6,026 bases of DNA, taken from contig MFXJ01000086.1 of the NCBI GenBank assembly GCA_001787465.1, positions 1 to 6,026 of the forward strand. The letters are read 5' to 3'. The translations under genes were made by a program, and so were the position numbers. The notes beneath the pieces are model-generated. The model saw only the letters and a program-made list of their open reading frames with translations. It made no database searches and was not told the DNA's origin. Shown here piece after piece: positions 1 to 5,945 of this stretch. The DNA is from Candidatus Peregrinibacteria bacterium RIFOXYB2_FULL_32_7 (GTDB lineage: Bacteria; Patescibacteriota; Gracilibacteria; UBA1369; GWF2-33-10). The stretch's first letter is position 1. Each line of letters begins with the position of its first letter.

Positions 1-72
1 AACCTATTCTTCATTCTCAATTACTAAGTACCAAATCCCCAACTTGCCAGTCTGCGATGAAACGAAGACGGG

Positions 73-94
73 TTACCAATTACCAATTACCAAT
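73..94. repeat. Heptamer tandem repeat (TTACCAA x3)
   Basis: Three perfect head-to-tail copies of a 7-base unit (TTACCAA, AATTGGT-type on the other strand) lie about 30 bases upstream of the kinase start. A degenerate relative (TTACTAAGTACCAAA) occurs at 21-35. Tandem heptamers of this kind are well known as short tandemly repeated sequences in cyanobacterial intergenic DNA and also occur in other environmental bacteria. Here the array is short. Any function is unknown, and it is most likely an intergenic repeat family member. Confidence 0.7.
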
Positions 95-126
95 TCCTAA
101 ATTATTTCTTATCTTTTATCCTATTT

Positions 127-714
127 ATGTTCATCACCATCTATGGCATTAATAATATTGGAAAAACTACTCATGCTCAAAAAATCGTAAAACGTTTGCA
201 AAAAGAAGGATTTAAGGCGGTTTACATTAAATATCCTATTTACGACATAAAACCGACTGGATCTCTTTTAAATCAAATTTTACGCTCCAATAGCCAACAA
301 AAAATATCTGAAGAAGAATTACAACTATGGTTCACTTTAAATAGACATCAATTTGAACCAACTTTAAAAAAGTATTTAAAAGAAAAAAAAATTATCATAG
401 CAGAAGATTATATAGGAACAGGTTTAGCCTGGGGATCTGCAAAAGGAGCGGATCTAAATTGGCTAGAAAATTTAAATAAAAATTTAATCAAAGAAGATCT
501 GTCTATATATTTAAAAGGAGAAAGATCAATTTCAGCTAAAGAAAAAAACCATATTCACGAACAAAATGATCATTTAATAGAAAAATGCTTAAAACAATAT
601 GAATTTCTAGCAAAACAATATAATTGGCATGTGATTGATGCCGGATCAGAAAAAAATAGAGATGAAACTCAAGAAAAAATTTGGAAATATATATTAAAAA
701 TTTTAAAAAAATAA
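127..714 (+). CDS. tmk: Thymidylate kinase-like P-loop NMP kinase (divergent)
   Basis: A 195-residue protein, close to the usual 200-215 of bacterial dTMP kinase, which phosphorylates dTMP to dTDP with ATP in the cytoplasm. What is seen: a Walker A loop GINNIGKTT at residues 7-15; a YPIYD..PTG segment (36-45) where the family has its dTMP-site loop; an LNRHQ segment (71-75) like the family's ADRxQ; EDYIGTGLAWG (93-103) at the place of the DR[YFH] motif; and a final IDA (170-172) like the family's C-terminal strand. What is odd: P-loop residues 9-10 are NN where many TMPKs have DG, and the DR pair is ED, so a key arginine is absent. The LID region (about 130-150) is short. No Shine-Dalgarno precedes the ATG; the start is chosen because the first beta-strand (FITIYG) begins immediately. 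No convincing promoter was found. It could instead be a deoxynucleoside or other NMP kinase of the same fold. Confidence 0.82.
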   Translation: MFITIYGINNIGKTTHAQKIVKRLQKEGFKAVYIKYPIYDIKPTGSLLNQILRSNSQQKISEEELQLWFTLNRHQFEPTLKKYLKEKKIIIAEDYIGTGLAWGSAKGADLNWLENLNKNLIKEDLSIYLKGERSISAKEKNHIHEQNDHLIEKCLKQYEFLAKQYNWHVIDAGSEKNRDETQEKIWKYILKILKK

Positions 715-719
715 CTAAA

Positions 720-1003
720 ATGAGAACTCCAACAACAATCTGTGAAGCAGAAGGCGCGTTAACAACAAACAAATTTTTAACAAAAAAAGAGATTTTAGCA
801 AGAATCAATGAAACAAGAGCGGGAGTAATGGATTCCCCCGCTTCCGGAAGACATTTAGAGAGCGACAGTTAGATGTGTTATGGCTACTTAAACTTGTTGA
901 AATATTACATACTAGTAGAAGTGGTGTAGTGGGTTTATTTTTTGATGATAAAAAACTATATAGAGCCTCCGGAAATACTACGCCTGAATATAGATTTCCT
1001 TAG
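720..1003 (+). pseudogene. Small unrecognised ORF split by a -1 frame change
   Basis: An ATG at 720, five bases after the kinase stop, opens a 50-residue frame starting MRTPTTICEAEGAL and ending at TAG 870-872. A second frame (start positions 2 mod 3) is open from 812 to the TAG at 1001-1003. It reads RQLDVLWLLKLVEIL, then FFDDKKLYRASG, ending EYRFP, with no start codon of its own near its beginning. The two overlap between 812 and 872. One extra base in the C5 run at 835-839 would fuse them into about 93 residues, with junction VMDSPRFRKTFRERQL. Both halves look protein-like, with charged and amphipathic helices. No family is recognised. Interpretations: a decayed gene, an indel in the assembly, or less likely a programmed frameshift. 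The kinase spacing implies co-transcription. No Shine-Dalgarno is seen. Confidence 0.45.
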
Positions 1004-1030
1004 AACATATCTAGGAATAAATTTTTATTT

Positions 1031-1067
1031 AAAAAAAGCGCTATGATTGTTTTCATAACGCTTTTTT
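1031..1067. terminator. Bidirectional intrinsic terminator between converging genes
   Basis: AAAAAAGCG at 1032-1040 is perfectly complementary to CGCTTTTTT at 1059-1067. After one C/A mismatch (1041/1058) the stem continues as TATGA (1042-1046) with TCATA (1053-1057), leaving a six-base loop, TTGTTT. The six T residues on the plus strand, and the A-run that becomes a U-tract on the minus strand, let the same hairpin end transcription from both sides. It sits 28 bases after the small ORF's last stop and 32 bases past the stop of the giant minus-strand gene. This is exactly where a shared terminator of convergent units belongs. Confidence 0.88.
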
Positions 1068-1098
1068 ATATTTACAAAACTCCTCCCTTAATCCAAAA

Positions 1099-4000
1099 TT
1101 ATTGAATAGCCTCTAAAGGTTCGGCTAATTCTGGCGCTTTCATTATAAATGGATTAACTTTTGCAACCTCTATTAATATTTTTGCCATTTCCGCTTTTGT
1201 AGCATATGAATTTGGCGCAAATAATCCTTTTGCTCTTCCATTTAACGGAATTAATTCTTCCATAAATCCTATTAAATCTTTTGACCAACCAGTAACGTCT
1301 TTAAATTTATCAACAATATATTCTCCTCCATCAAACAAATGTGCTCCTCTCGCAGACATAGCTACCAATTCGTCTCTTGTTACAAAATCTGAATATCGAG
1401 AAAGTTCGCTATTGCCATCAATTATATCAGCCCTGTATGCGCTATAAACTACAGATCTAATCCATGCCAAATCTGGACTATCAAGTGAAGTGCTAGCGAC
1501 AATATCCATAAATAATGGTCCAGTCCTTCTGACTTGATTGGTTATATCATAACCATTCATTATCAACGTAACTTTCATAACAGCCAACCTTGTAGCATAA
1601 TTATCTGGTTGAAATTCAGCATAGCCAACAGAATTTCCACCTTCTTTTGTTTCTCCGCTAATTGCATATTGATTTAAACGGTTTTTATATGATTTTAAAA
1701 GATTTATATAATCTTCACCCCAATGTTCAGCTATATCTATAAATCTAAAATTATCTCTTGGTTCATATCTAAGTCTTCCGCTATTATATAAAGTCCTTCG
1801 CACTTTCTGCGCTGTATCTCCTTCTTCTTGGTCATCTTTAGTTGTATCTTTAATTATATCTTCAATTATATCTTCATCAGTTTCTTCAGCATATTTTTCC
1901 GGATGTAATAATTTATCTAATAAATCATAATCAGCTCCACTTCCACCAGTATGTCTAGGATTAGAAACAGAAGATGTACCAGATCCACTTAAATTCAAAA
2001 TTGCTGAATCTAAAGTAGCTAAACTACTTGCCGTCAAAATGCCTTGATAGCTGATCGCCGTAGTTGGAGTGAATACTAATGTTAACGAGCAAACACTATT
2101 AACTCCTAATTCTCGTCCTAAACAAGAATTATTTGCTGAACTAATTGTAAATACACTATTATTTATATTTAATTCAGGTGTAGCTGAAATATCGCCTGTA
2201 TTTTTTATCTCTATAACTTTTTCTGCAAATGAATTTATTAAAACTGATCCAAAGTACAATTCAGTAATTTGAGAAGCATTGCTATAAAATGTAAAAACTG
2301 CGTGTCCGCCAACTTCTCCATCTTTATTACAAGGATCTGTATCTCTTATAAATTCATCCAAACTAATAACTCCATCATTATCAGGATCTAAATCAGAATC
2401 AATAACATATGGATCTAAACAATTATTTGCTTCTTCGTAATAATTTGGCAAAATATCCCCATCTAAATCATCATCACAAGCATCTCCAAAAGAATCTCCA
2501 TCCAAATTTAATTGATTAAGATTGGCAACACTCGGACAATTATCGTTTTCATTTAAAACTCCATCATCATCGCTATCATTATCAACTGTTCCTCCTCCAT
2601 CACAGACGTCCCCTATCCCATCATTATCACTATCTAATTGATCATGATTTTGCACATCAGGACAATTATCTTCCGCATCCAATATCCCATCACCGTCATA
2701 ATCATTTTCACAAGCATCACCTATGCCATCTAAATCTGTATCGTTCTGATCTGGATTAATAACTAATGGACAATTATCAATAACATCCGTAATTCCATCT
2801 CCATCCACATCATTCTCGCAAGCATCCCCTATTCCATCATTATCACTGTCTAATTGATCTGAATTAGCAATAAGAACGCAATTATCTTCCGTATCTAAAA
2901 CCCCATCATCATCGCTATCGTTATCAATTGTTCCTCCTTCATCGCAAGCATCCCCTATTCCATCATTATCACTATCTAACTGATCAAAATTAGCAATACT
3001 TGGACAGTTATCATTATTATTTAAAACTCCATCATCATCACTATCATTATCAACTGTTCCTCCTCCATTATAGGTGCAAGGATCAGTACCTGAATTGTAT
3101 TCAGCTAGACTAACAACTCCATCATTATCAGGATCTAAATTCGAATCAACAACATATTGATCTAAACAGACATATCCAACTTCATATATATTTATTAAAC
3201 CATCACCATCTAAATCTAGGTCGCAAGCATCACCTTCTCCGTCTGAATCAGTATCAATTTGATCTGTATTTGCTAAATCAACGCAATTATCCAAATTATC
3301 CAAAATCCCATCTCCGTCAAAATCTCCTTCAAGCGTTCCTGTCTCACAAGCATCACCCTGACCATCATTATCAAAATCCAATTGATCAGGATTATAAATT
3401 ATCTGACAATTATCTGTAGCATCATTTATTCCATCTGAATCGACATCAGGGAATCCATCTATATCACAACCATCACCAATTCCGTCACCATCATAATCTT
3501 CTTGTCCAGGATTCATATATGCCAAACAATTATCTATATCATCTGATATGCCATCTCCATCATTATCATTTGCAACAAGAGGACATCCAACTCCATTAAC
3601 CTCATCACTACCAAAAGTAGGATCTTGACAATGATCAATTGAATTAGGAACAGAGTCTCCATCTAAATCCATATCGCAGATATCTCCTAATCCGTCTAAA
3701 TCGGTATCTATTTGTAAAGAATTTTCTATTTCCAAGCAATTATCTATATTATCAGTTACGCCATCAGAATCCGTATCTTTTTCTTCTGCCAAACATCCTA
3801 TACCATCAACTGCCTCCCCTTCTTGCAAAGGTCTTGTTGTTGAACAATGATCAATAGAATTAGGAACAGAGTCTCCATCAATATCTATATCGCAAATATC
3901 TCCCTGTTCATCATTATCAAAATTAGCTTGATCTTCATTAATATCATTAACACAATTATCTATATAATCAGCTACTCCATCAAAATCAGCATCTTCGCAA

Positions 4001-5856
4001 ACATAAAGATCGTAAATGACATTAACTCCCCTAGCTTCCAAAGTTACAATGTCAGAACAAGCCGCAGTATCTCTTAGTGGATTACTACTAATGTCTAATA
4101 TATCATTTTCAGCAATATTTAAATTATCAACAAGAGCTTGAAGATCATTAATACTATTAAATTGAAGATAAATATCTTGTAATTTTTCAAGATTAGAAAG
4201 AGCAGAAATATCTTGAATATTATAATTATAACTGACATCAAGAATTTCAAGATTTAAAAAATTTCCAATCGAGCTAATATCAGAGATTTGATTATTAGCT
4301 AAATAAAAATCTCTTAAATTTGTAAAACTTATAAATTCATTTATGTTTTTTATTACATTATTGCTTAAATCAAGAATTTCAAGAGAACTCAACGATGAAA
4401 TAGCGCTAATATTTTCAATTTCATTCGATGATAAATTTAAATTCTTAATATTTGTACTAAAATTTAAAAGCGCAGTTAAATTAGAAAGATGATTATTGCT
4501 TAAATTAAGTGTTTCAAGAAGACTTAAATTAGAAAAATTATCAATCAAATATATATCATTATAATCCAAATACAATTCTTTCAAATTAATTAAATTAGAA
4601 ACAGTATTTATATTTGTTAAGCCATTACGACTTAACTTTAATATTTCTAGACTTAAAAGATTTTGCAATGGACTAATATCGCTTAACTTATTATTAATTA
4701 AATAAAGCTGTTTTAAATTAACAAGATTTGAAAGAGAACTGAGATTATCTATCGCATTATTATCTAAATTTAAGATCTCCAAATTAATAAGATCTCCAAT
4801 TGAATCAACATTTATCAAGCCGTTTGATATTAAATATAACTCATGAAGATTCTCAAAACGATAAAGCGCATCTATATTACTTAAAGAATTATATGATAAA
4901 TCAAATACTGAAAGAGAATTCAAATTTAAAAGTCCATCAACATTTTCAACTTTATTAGATCCAACATAAAGCTTACTCAAATTCTGAAGACCAGATAAAG
5001 AAGAAAGATTTGAAACCTCATTATTAGCTAAAGATAATATTTTAAGATTTGTAAGATTAGAAAGCGCGGTTAAATCTATAATATTATTATAAGGCAAATA
5101 TAACTCCTCAAGATTCGTAGCATATTCAAGGCCTGTTAGATCTGTAATCTCAGGCAAGTTTGCATATTCTAAAGAGCTTAAAAAAGTTAAACTTTCTAAA
5201 TCAGTATTATAAATTGGACCATTGGCTTTACCAATCGCATCACGCACAATTTGCTCAAGGGTAAAATCATTAAATTCAACAATTTCCAAACCAGTACCGA
5301 AAAGTTGTATTTGATCTGTGGCTCCATTGCTATCAACCAACTCCAAAATAGCATTCTCAAAACGTCCTGACTGCGTAGGTCTAAACAGCACTTGAATATT
5401 AGAAGATAAATTTACTCCTGAAGAAACTTCAATAGTTGCTGATCTAGATTCCTCAAGCGTACCTTCATAATCATATATTCTAATATTATCCGTATTAAAT
5501 GAACTAAAATTTAGTAAATCAAAAAGATACATTTCTCCATTTTCCCCTATCAATCTAACATTAAACGTAACCGGATTAGCGGCAACAATATTAATTAAAG
5601 TATTAACATTTACAGAAGCGGCTTTACTACCATTTAAAGTCATTTCTCCAAAATCAATTACGTCTGTATCTTCCATTAAAATGCCATCTGCCGTAACCGT
5701 ACCAAAATTAAATTGATCAGATAAATAACTATCTGCTCTCAAGCTTTTATATGTAAAAACGCCTGTAATAAAAAGAACCGCCATAATAACCCCTAAAACT
5801 GACTTAATGTGGGTTTGTTTAAAAAGCTTTTGAACAATGAGTTGAATTCTATTCAT
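1099..5856 (-). CDS. Giant SLH-anchored surface protein with LRR and TSP3 repeats
   Basis: A 1585-residue protein, predicted exported and cell-surface bound. Residues 1-18 are basic; 19-36 are a hydrophobic segment (signal peptide or uncleaved anchor; a possible cut after SLRA at 41). Residues 46-192 form an ASH/choice-of-anchor-D-like beta domain. A cap (196-246) leads into fifteen internalin-type LRRs (247-579) and a C-terminal cap ending at C620. TSP3-type Ca2+ repeats fill 620-1176, and a second ASH-like domain follows at about 1186-1295. Then come a Gly/Ser and acidic linker (1300-1360) and three SLH domains (about 1369-1437, 1447-1508, 1515-1567), with TRAE-like sites ATRLA 1421, VTRDE 1492 and ATKAE 1552. 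SLH domains usually bind pyruvylated wall polymers, so attachment by the C-terminus is inferred. The ATG at 5856 fits the basic-hydrophobic start and a promoter 31 bases upstream; there is no Shine-Dalgarno. The module order suggests an adhesin or receptor; the ligand is unknown. Confidence 0.93.
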   Translation of the reverse strand: MNRIQLIVQKLFKQTHIKSVLGVIMAVLFITGVFTYKSLRADSYLSDQFNFGTVTADGILMEDTDVIDFGEMTLNGSKAASVNVNTLINIVAANPVTFNVRLIGENGEMYLFDLLNFSSFNTDNIRIYDYEGTLEESRSATIEVSSGVNLSSNIQVLFRPTQSGRFENAILELVDSNGATDQIQLFGTGLEIVEFNDFTLEQIVRDAIGKANGPIYNTDLESLTFLSSLEYANLPEITDLTGLEYATNLEELYLPYNNIIDLTALSNLTNLKILSLANNEVSNLSSLSGLQNLSKLYVGSNKVENVDGLLNLNSLSVFDLSYNSLSNIDALYRFENLHELYLISNGLINVDSIGDLINLEILNLDNNAIDNLSSLSNLVNLKQLYLINNKLSDISPLQNLLSLEILKLSRNGLTNINTVSNLINLKELYLDYNDIYLIDNFSNLSLLETLNLSNNHLSNLTALLNFSTNIKNLNLSSNEIENISAISSLSSLEILDLSNNVIKNINEFISFTNLRDFYLANNQISDISSIGNFLNLEILDVSYNYNIQDISALSNLEKLQDIYLQFNSINDLQALVDNLNIAENDILDISSNPLRDTAACSDIVTLEARGVNVIYDLYVCEDADFDGVADYIDNCVNDINEDQANFDNDEQGDICDIDIDGDSVPNSIDHCSTTRPLQEGEAVDGIGCLAEEKDTDSDGVTDNIDNCLEIENSLQIDTDLDGLGDICDMDLDGDSVPNSIDHCQDPTFGSDEVNGVGCPLVANDNDGDGISDDIDNCLAYMNPGQEDYDGDGIGDGCDIDGFPDVDSDGINDATDNCQIIYNPDQLDFDNDGQGDACETGTLEGDFDGDGILDNLDNCVDLANTDQIDTDSDGEGDACDLDLDGDGLINIYEVGYVCLDQYVVDSNLDPDNDGVVSLAEYNSGTDPCTYNGGGTVDNDSDDDGVLNNNDNCPSIANFDQLDSDNDGIGDACDEGGTIDNDSDDDGVLDTEDNCVLIANSDQLDSDNDGIGDACENDVDGDGITDVIDNCPLVINPDQNDTDLDGIGDACENDYDGDGILDAEDNCPDVQNHDQLDSDNDGIGDVCDGGGTVDNDSDDDGVLNENDNCPSVANLNQLNLDGDSFGDACDDDLDGDILPNYYEEANNCLDPYVIDSDLDPDNDGVISLDEFIRDTDPCNKDGEVGGHAVFTFYSNASQITELYFGSVLINSFAEKVIEIKNTGDISATPELNINNSVFTISSANNSCLGRELGVNSVCSLTLVFTPTTAISYQGILTASSLATLDSAILNLSGSGTSSVSNPRHTGGSGADYDLLDKLLHPEKYAEETDEDIIEDIIKDTTKDDQEEGDTAQKVRRTLYNSGRLRYEPRDNFRFIDIAEHWGEDYINLLKSYKNRLNQYAISGETKEGGNSVGYAEFQPDNYATRLAVMKVTLIMNGYDITNQVRRTGPLFMDIVASTSLDSPDLAWIRSVVYSAYRADIIDGNSELSRYSDFVTRDELVAMSARGAHLFDGGEYIVDKFKDVTGWSKDLIGFMEELIPLNGRAKGLFAPNSYATKAEMAKILIEVAKVNPFIMKAPELAEPLEAIQ
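1156..1752 (-). other. Three SLH domains (C-terminal anchor, residues 1369-1567)
   Basis: Three copies of the pattern F-x-D-[IV], helix, then a P/F-rich loop and a T-[RK]-x-[EA] site. SLH1 has FIDIAEHWGEDYI and FQPDNYATRL, and carries an insertion of about 15 residues before the loop. SLH2 has FMDIV, an AYRADIIDG turn and FVTRDEL. SLH3 has FKDVTGW and FAPNSYATKAEM. In known SLH proteins the TRAE arginine contacts the secondary wall polymer. Here site 1 reads TRLA and site 3 TKAE, so only site 2 keeps both the Arg and the Glu. The trimer layout matches the three-pronged SLH fold. What polymer a CPR-type cell would offer is unknown. Confidence 0.8.
1971..2301 (-). other. Second ASH / choice-of-anchor-D-like domain (residues 1186-1296)
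   Basis: The segment has a beta-rich pattern typical of ASH (ASPM-SPD2-Hydin)/choice-of-anchor-D domains. LYFGSVLIN (1200-1208) is followed by KVIEIKNTGD, then NSVCSLTLVFTPT, and it ends ILNLSGSGT. The N-terminal domain at 46-192 shows the same landmarks (DFGEMTLNG, IQVLFRPT, IQLFGTG), so the LRR-TSP3 core is bracketed by two related Ig-like domains. This copy carries Cys1245 and Cys1256, probably a disulfide; the first copy has no cysteine. Confidence 0.65.
2551..3068 (-). repeat. 50-bp direct repeat (one mismatch), 468 bp apart
   Basis: Bases 2551-2600 and 3019-3068 match over 50 positions with a single G/A difference (2572 against 3040). They encode the GGGTVDNDSDDDGVLN segment at residues 931-946 and 1087-1102. 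The offset is an exact multiple of three, so recombination between the copies would add or remove 156 residues in frame. Confidence 0.85.
2816..2985 (-). repeat. 44-bp near-identical tandem copies, 126 bp apart
   Basis: Bases 2816-2859 and 2942-2985 match except at two positions (G/A and T/C). They encode adjacent copies of DQLDSDNDGIGDAC (residues 959-972 and 1000-1013, whose GDxC cysteines are 971 and 1013). The 42-codon offset equals one TSP3 unit plus linker, so this looks like a recent single-unit duplication. Confidence 0.8.
3631..3919 (-). repeat. 216-bp-offset duplication of the SVPNSIDHC unit
   Basis: Two copies of a DGDSVPNSIDHC-containing unit (residues about 655-688 and 727-758) lie 72 codons apart. 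In DNA they include the shared stretch GAATTAGGAACAGAGTCTCC near 3641 and 3857. Each is preceded by a normal DNC...GDIC unit, so the duplicated module is a pair of one standard and one variant TSP3 unit. Confidence 0.75.
4120..5118 (-). repeat. Fifteen internalin-like leucine-rich repeats (residues 247-579)
   Basis: Fifteen consecutive repeats of 22 residues (23 in repeats 10, 14 and 15) follow the pattern xxLxxLxLxxNxIxxIxxLxxL, as in internalins and other SDS22-like bacterial surface LRRs. Repeat starts are at 247, 269, 291, 313, 335, 357, 379, 401, 423, 445, 468, 490, 512, 534 and 557. An N-terminal cap runs from about 196 to 246 and a degenerate cap from 580 to 620. Such LRRs form a curved solenoid whose concave beta face binds protein or glycan ligands. 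No cysteine lies inside the solenoid. Repeats alternate between two types, which indicates growth by two-repeat units. Confidence 0.93.
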
Positions 5857-5886
5857 ATAAATATATGTAAAAAACTAAAGGAAGCT

Positions 5887-5915
5887 ACCATAACAGAGTA
5901 GATTTATTTTTGCAA
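5887..5915 (-). promoter_or_regulatory. Promoter of the giant surface-protein gene
   Basis: On the minus strand TTGCAA (5910-5915) stands 17 bases from TATGGT (5887-5892). The -10 is extended by TG one base upstream (TGTTATGGT). This is a good sigma-70-type arrangement. Transcription would begin near 5879-5881, giving a leader of about 24 bases before the ATG at 5856. That leader holds no purine-rich Shine-Dalgarno, so initiation would be leader-independent or AU-rich. No operator-like palindrome is evident. Confidence 0.7.
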
Positions 5916-5945
5916 GTCTTTTTTCCGAAAAACCAAAAAAACATA

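Larger units (their letters stand above)
2368..3140 (-). repeat. 747-bp-offset internal duplication (EF-hand-like unit)
   Basis: The EF-hand-like inserts at residues 881-927 and 1130-1176 align along their whole length at a constant offset of 249 codons. They include a 26-base identical core at 2368-2393 and 3115-3140. This shows that a segment of the TSP3 stalk was copied as a block rather than unit by unit. The two copies differ mainly in the first loop: DLDGDGLINIYE against DLDGDILPNYYE. Confidence 0.8.
2329..3999 (-). repeat. TSP3-type calcium-binding repeat stalk (residues 620-1176)
   Basis: About 557 residues dominated by DxDxDG loops. Ten units show DNC followed exactly 20 residues later by the Cys of GD[AIVG]C (first Cys at 635, 707, 777, 817, 858, 951, 993, 1029, 1065, 1107). 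Two variant units read SVPNSIDHC then G[IV]GC (671-688 and 743-758). Two longer inserts (about 881-927 and 1130-1176) look EF-hand-like, with DLDPDNDGV[VI]SL.E[YF] followed by TDPC and Cys spacing of 30. In thrombospondins such repeats wrap Ca2+ ions into a rigid, disulfide-stapled wire. Here that would make a stalk holding the LRR domain away from the SLH anchor, and would need extracellular calcium and oxidation. Confidence 0.9.

Noticed and set aside
2..97. Open plus-strand frame entering from the left edge (reads ...GYQLPITNS, stop at 95-97)
   Set aside because: The end of this frame is simply the translation of the TTACCAA heptamers, a known source of spurious QLPITN tails. Nothing else supports a gene.
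536..808. Minus-strand frame of 90 codons opposite the kinase gene end
   Set aside because: It is antisense to the kinase and the small ORF, and its Phe/Leu/Ile-rich composition reflects A-rich DNA read backwards.
1099..1300. C-terminal LPXTG sortase or T9SS sorting signal
   Set aside because: The C-terminus ends in SLH domains and a short acidic tail, with no LPXTG, hydrophobic tail or T9SS-type domain.
2069..2272. Plus-strand frame of 67 codons inside the surface-protein gene
   Set aside because: It lies wholly antisense to the second ASH-like domain and has no recognisable motif or start signal.
2329..3999. Regular DNA repeats that could suggest a CRISPR array or microsatellite
   Set aside because: The repeats vary in spacing and sequence, keep a single long reading frame and encode TSP3 units.
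3847..4077. Plus-strand Ile-rich frame of 76 codons
   Set aside because: It is antisense to the TSP3 region; the repetitive Ile/Asn content mirrors the GAT/AAT-rich opposite strand.
1099..5856. Possible recoding of UGA as glycine (code 25), as in Gracilibacteria/Absconditabacteria
   Set aside because: The 1585-codon frame has no internal TGA and uses ordinary GGN glycine codons, so the standard bacterial code fits.
5919..5932. T6-CCG-A5 hairpin as a terminator for the edge gene
   Set aside because: The stem is only five A/T pairs with no G/C, too weak to call.
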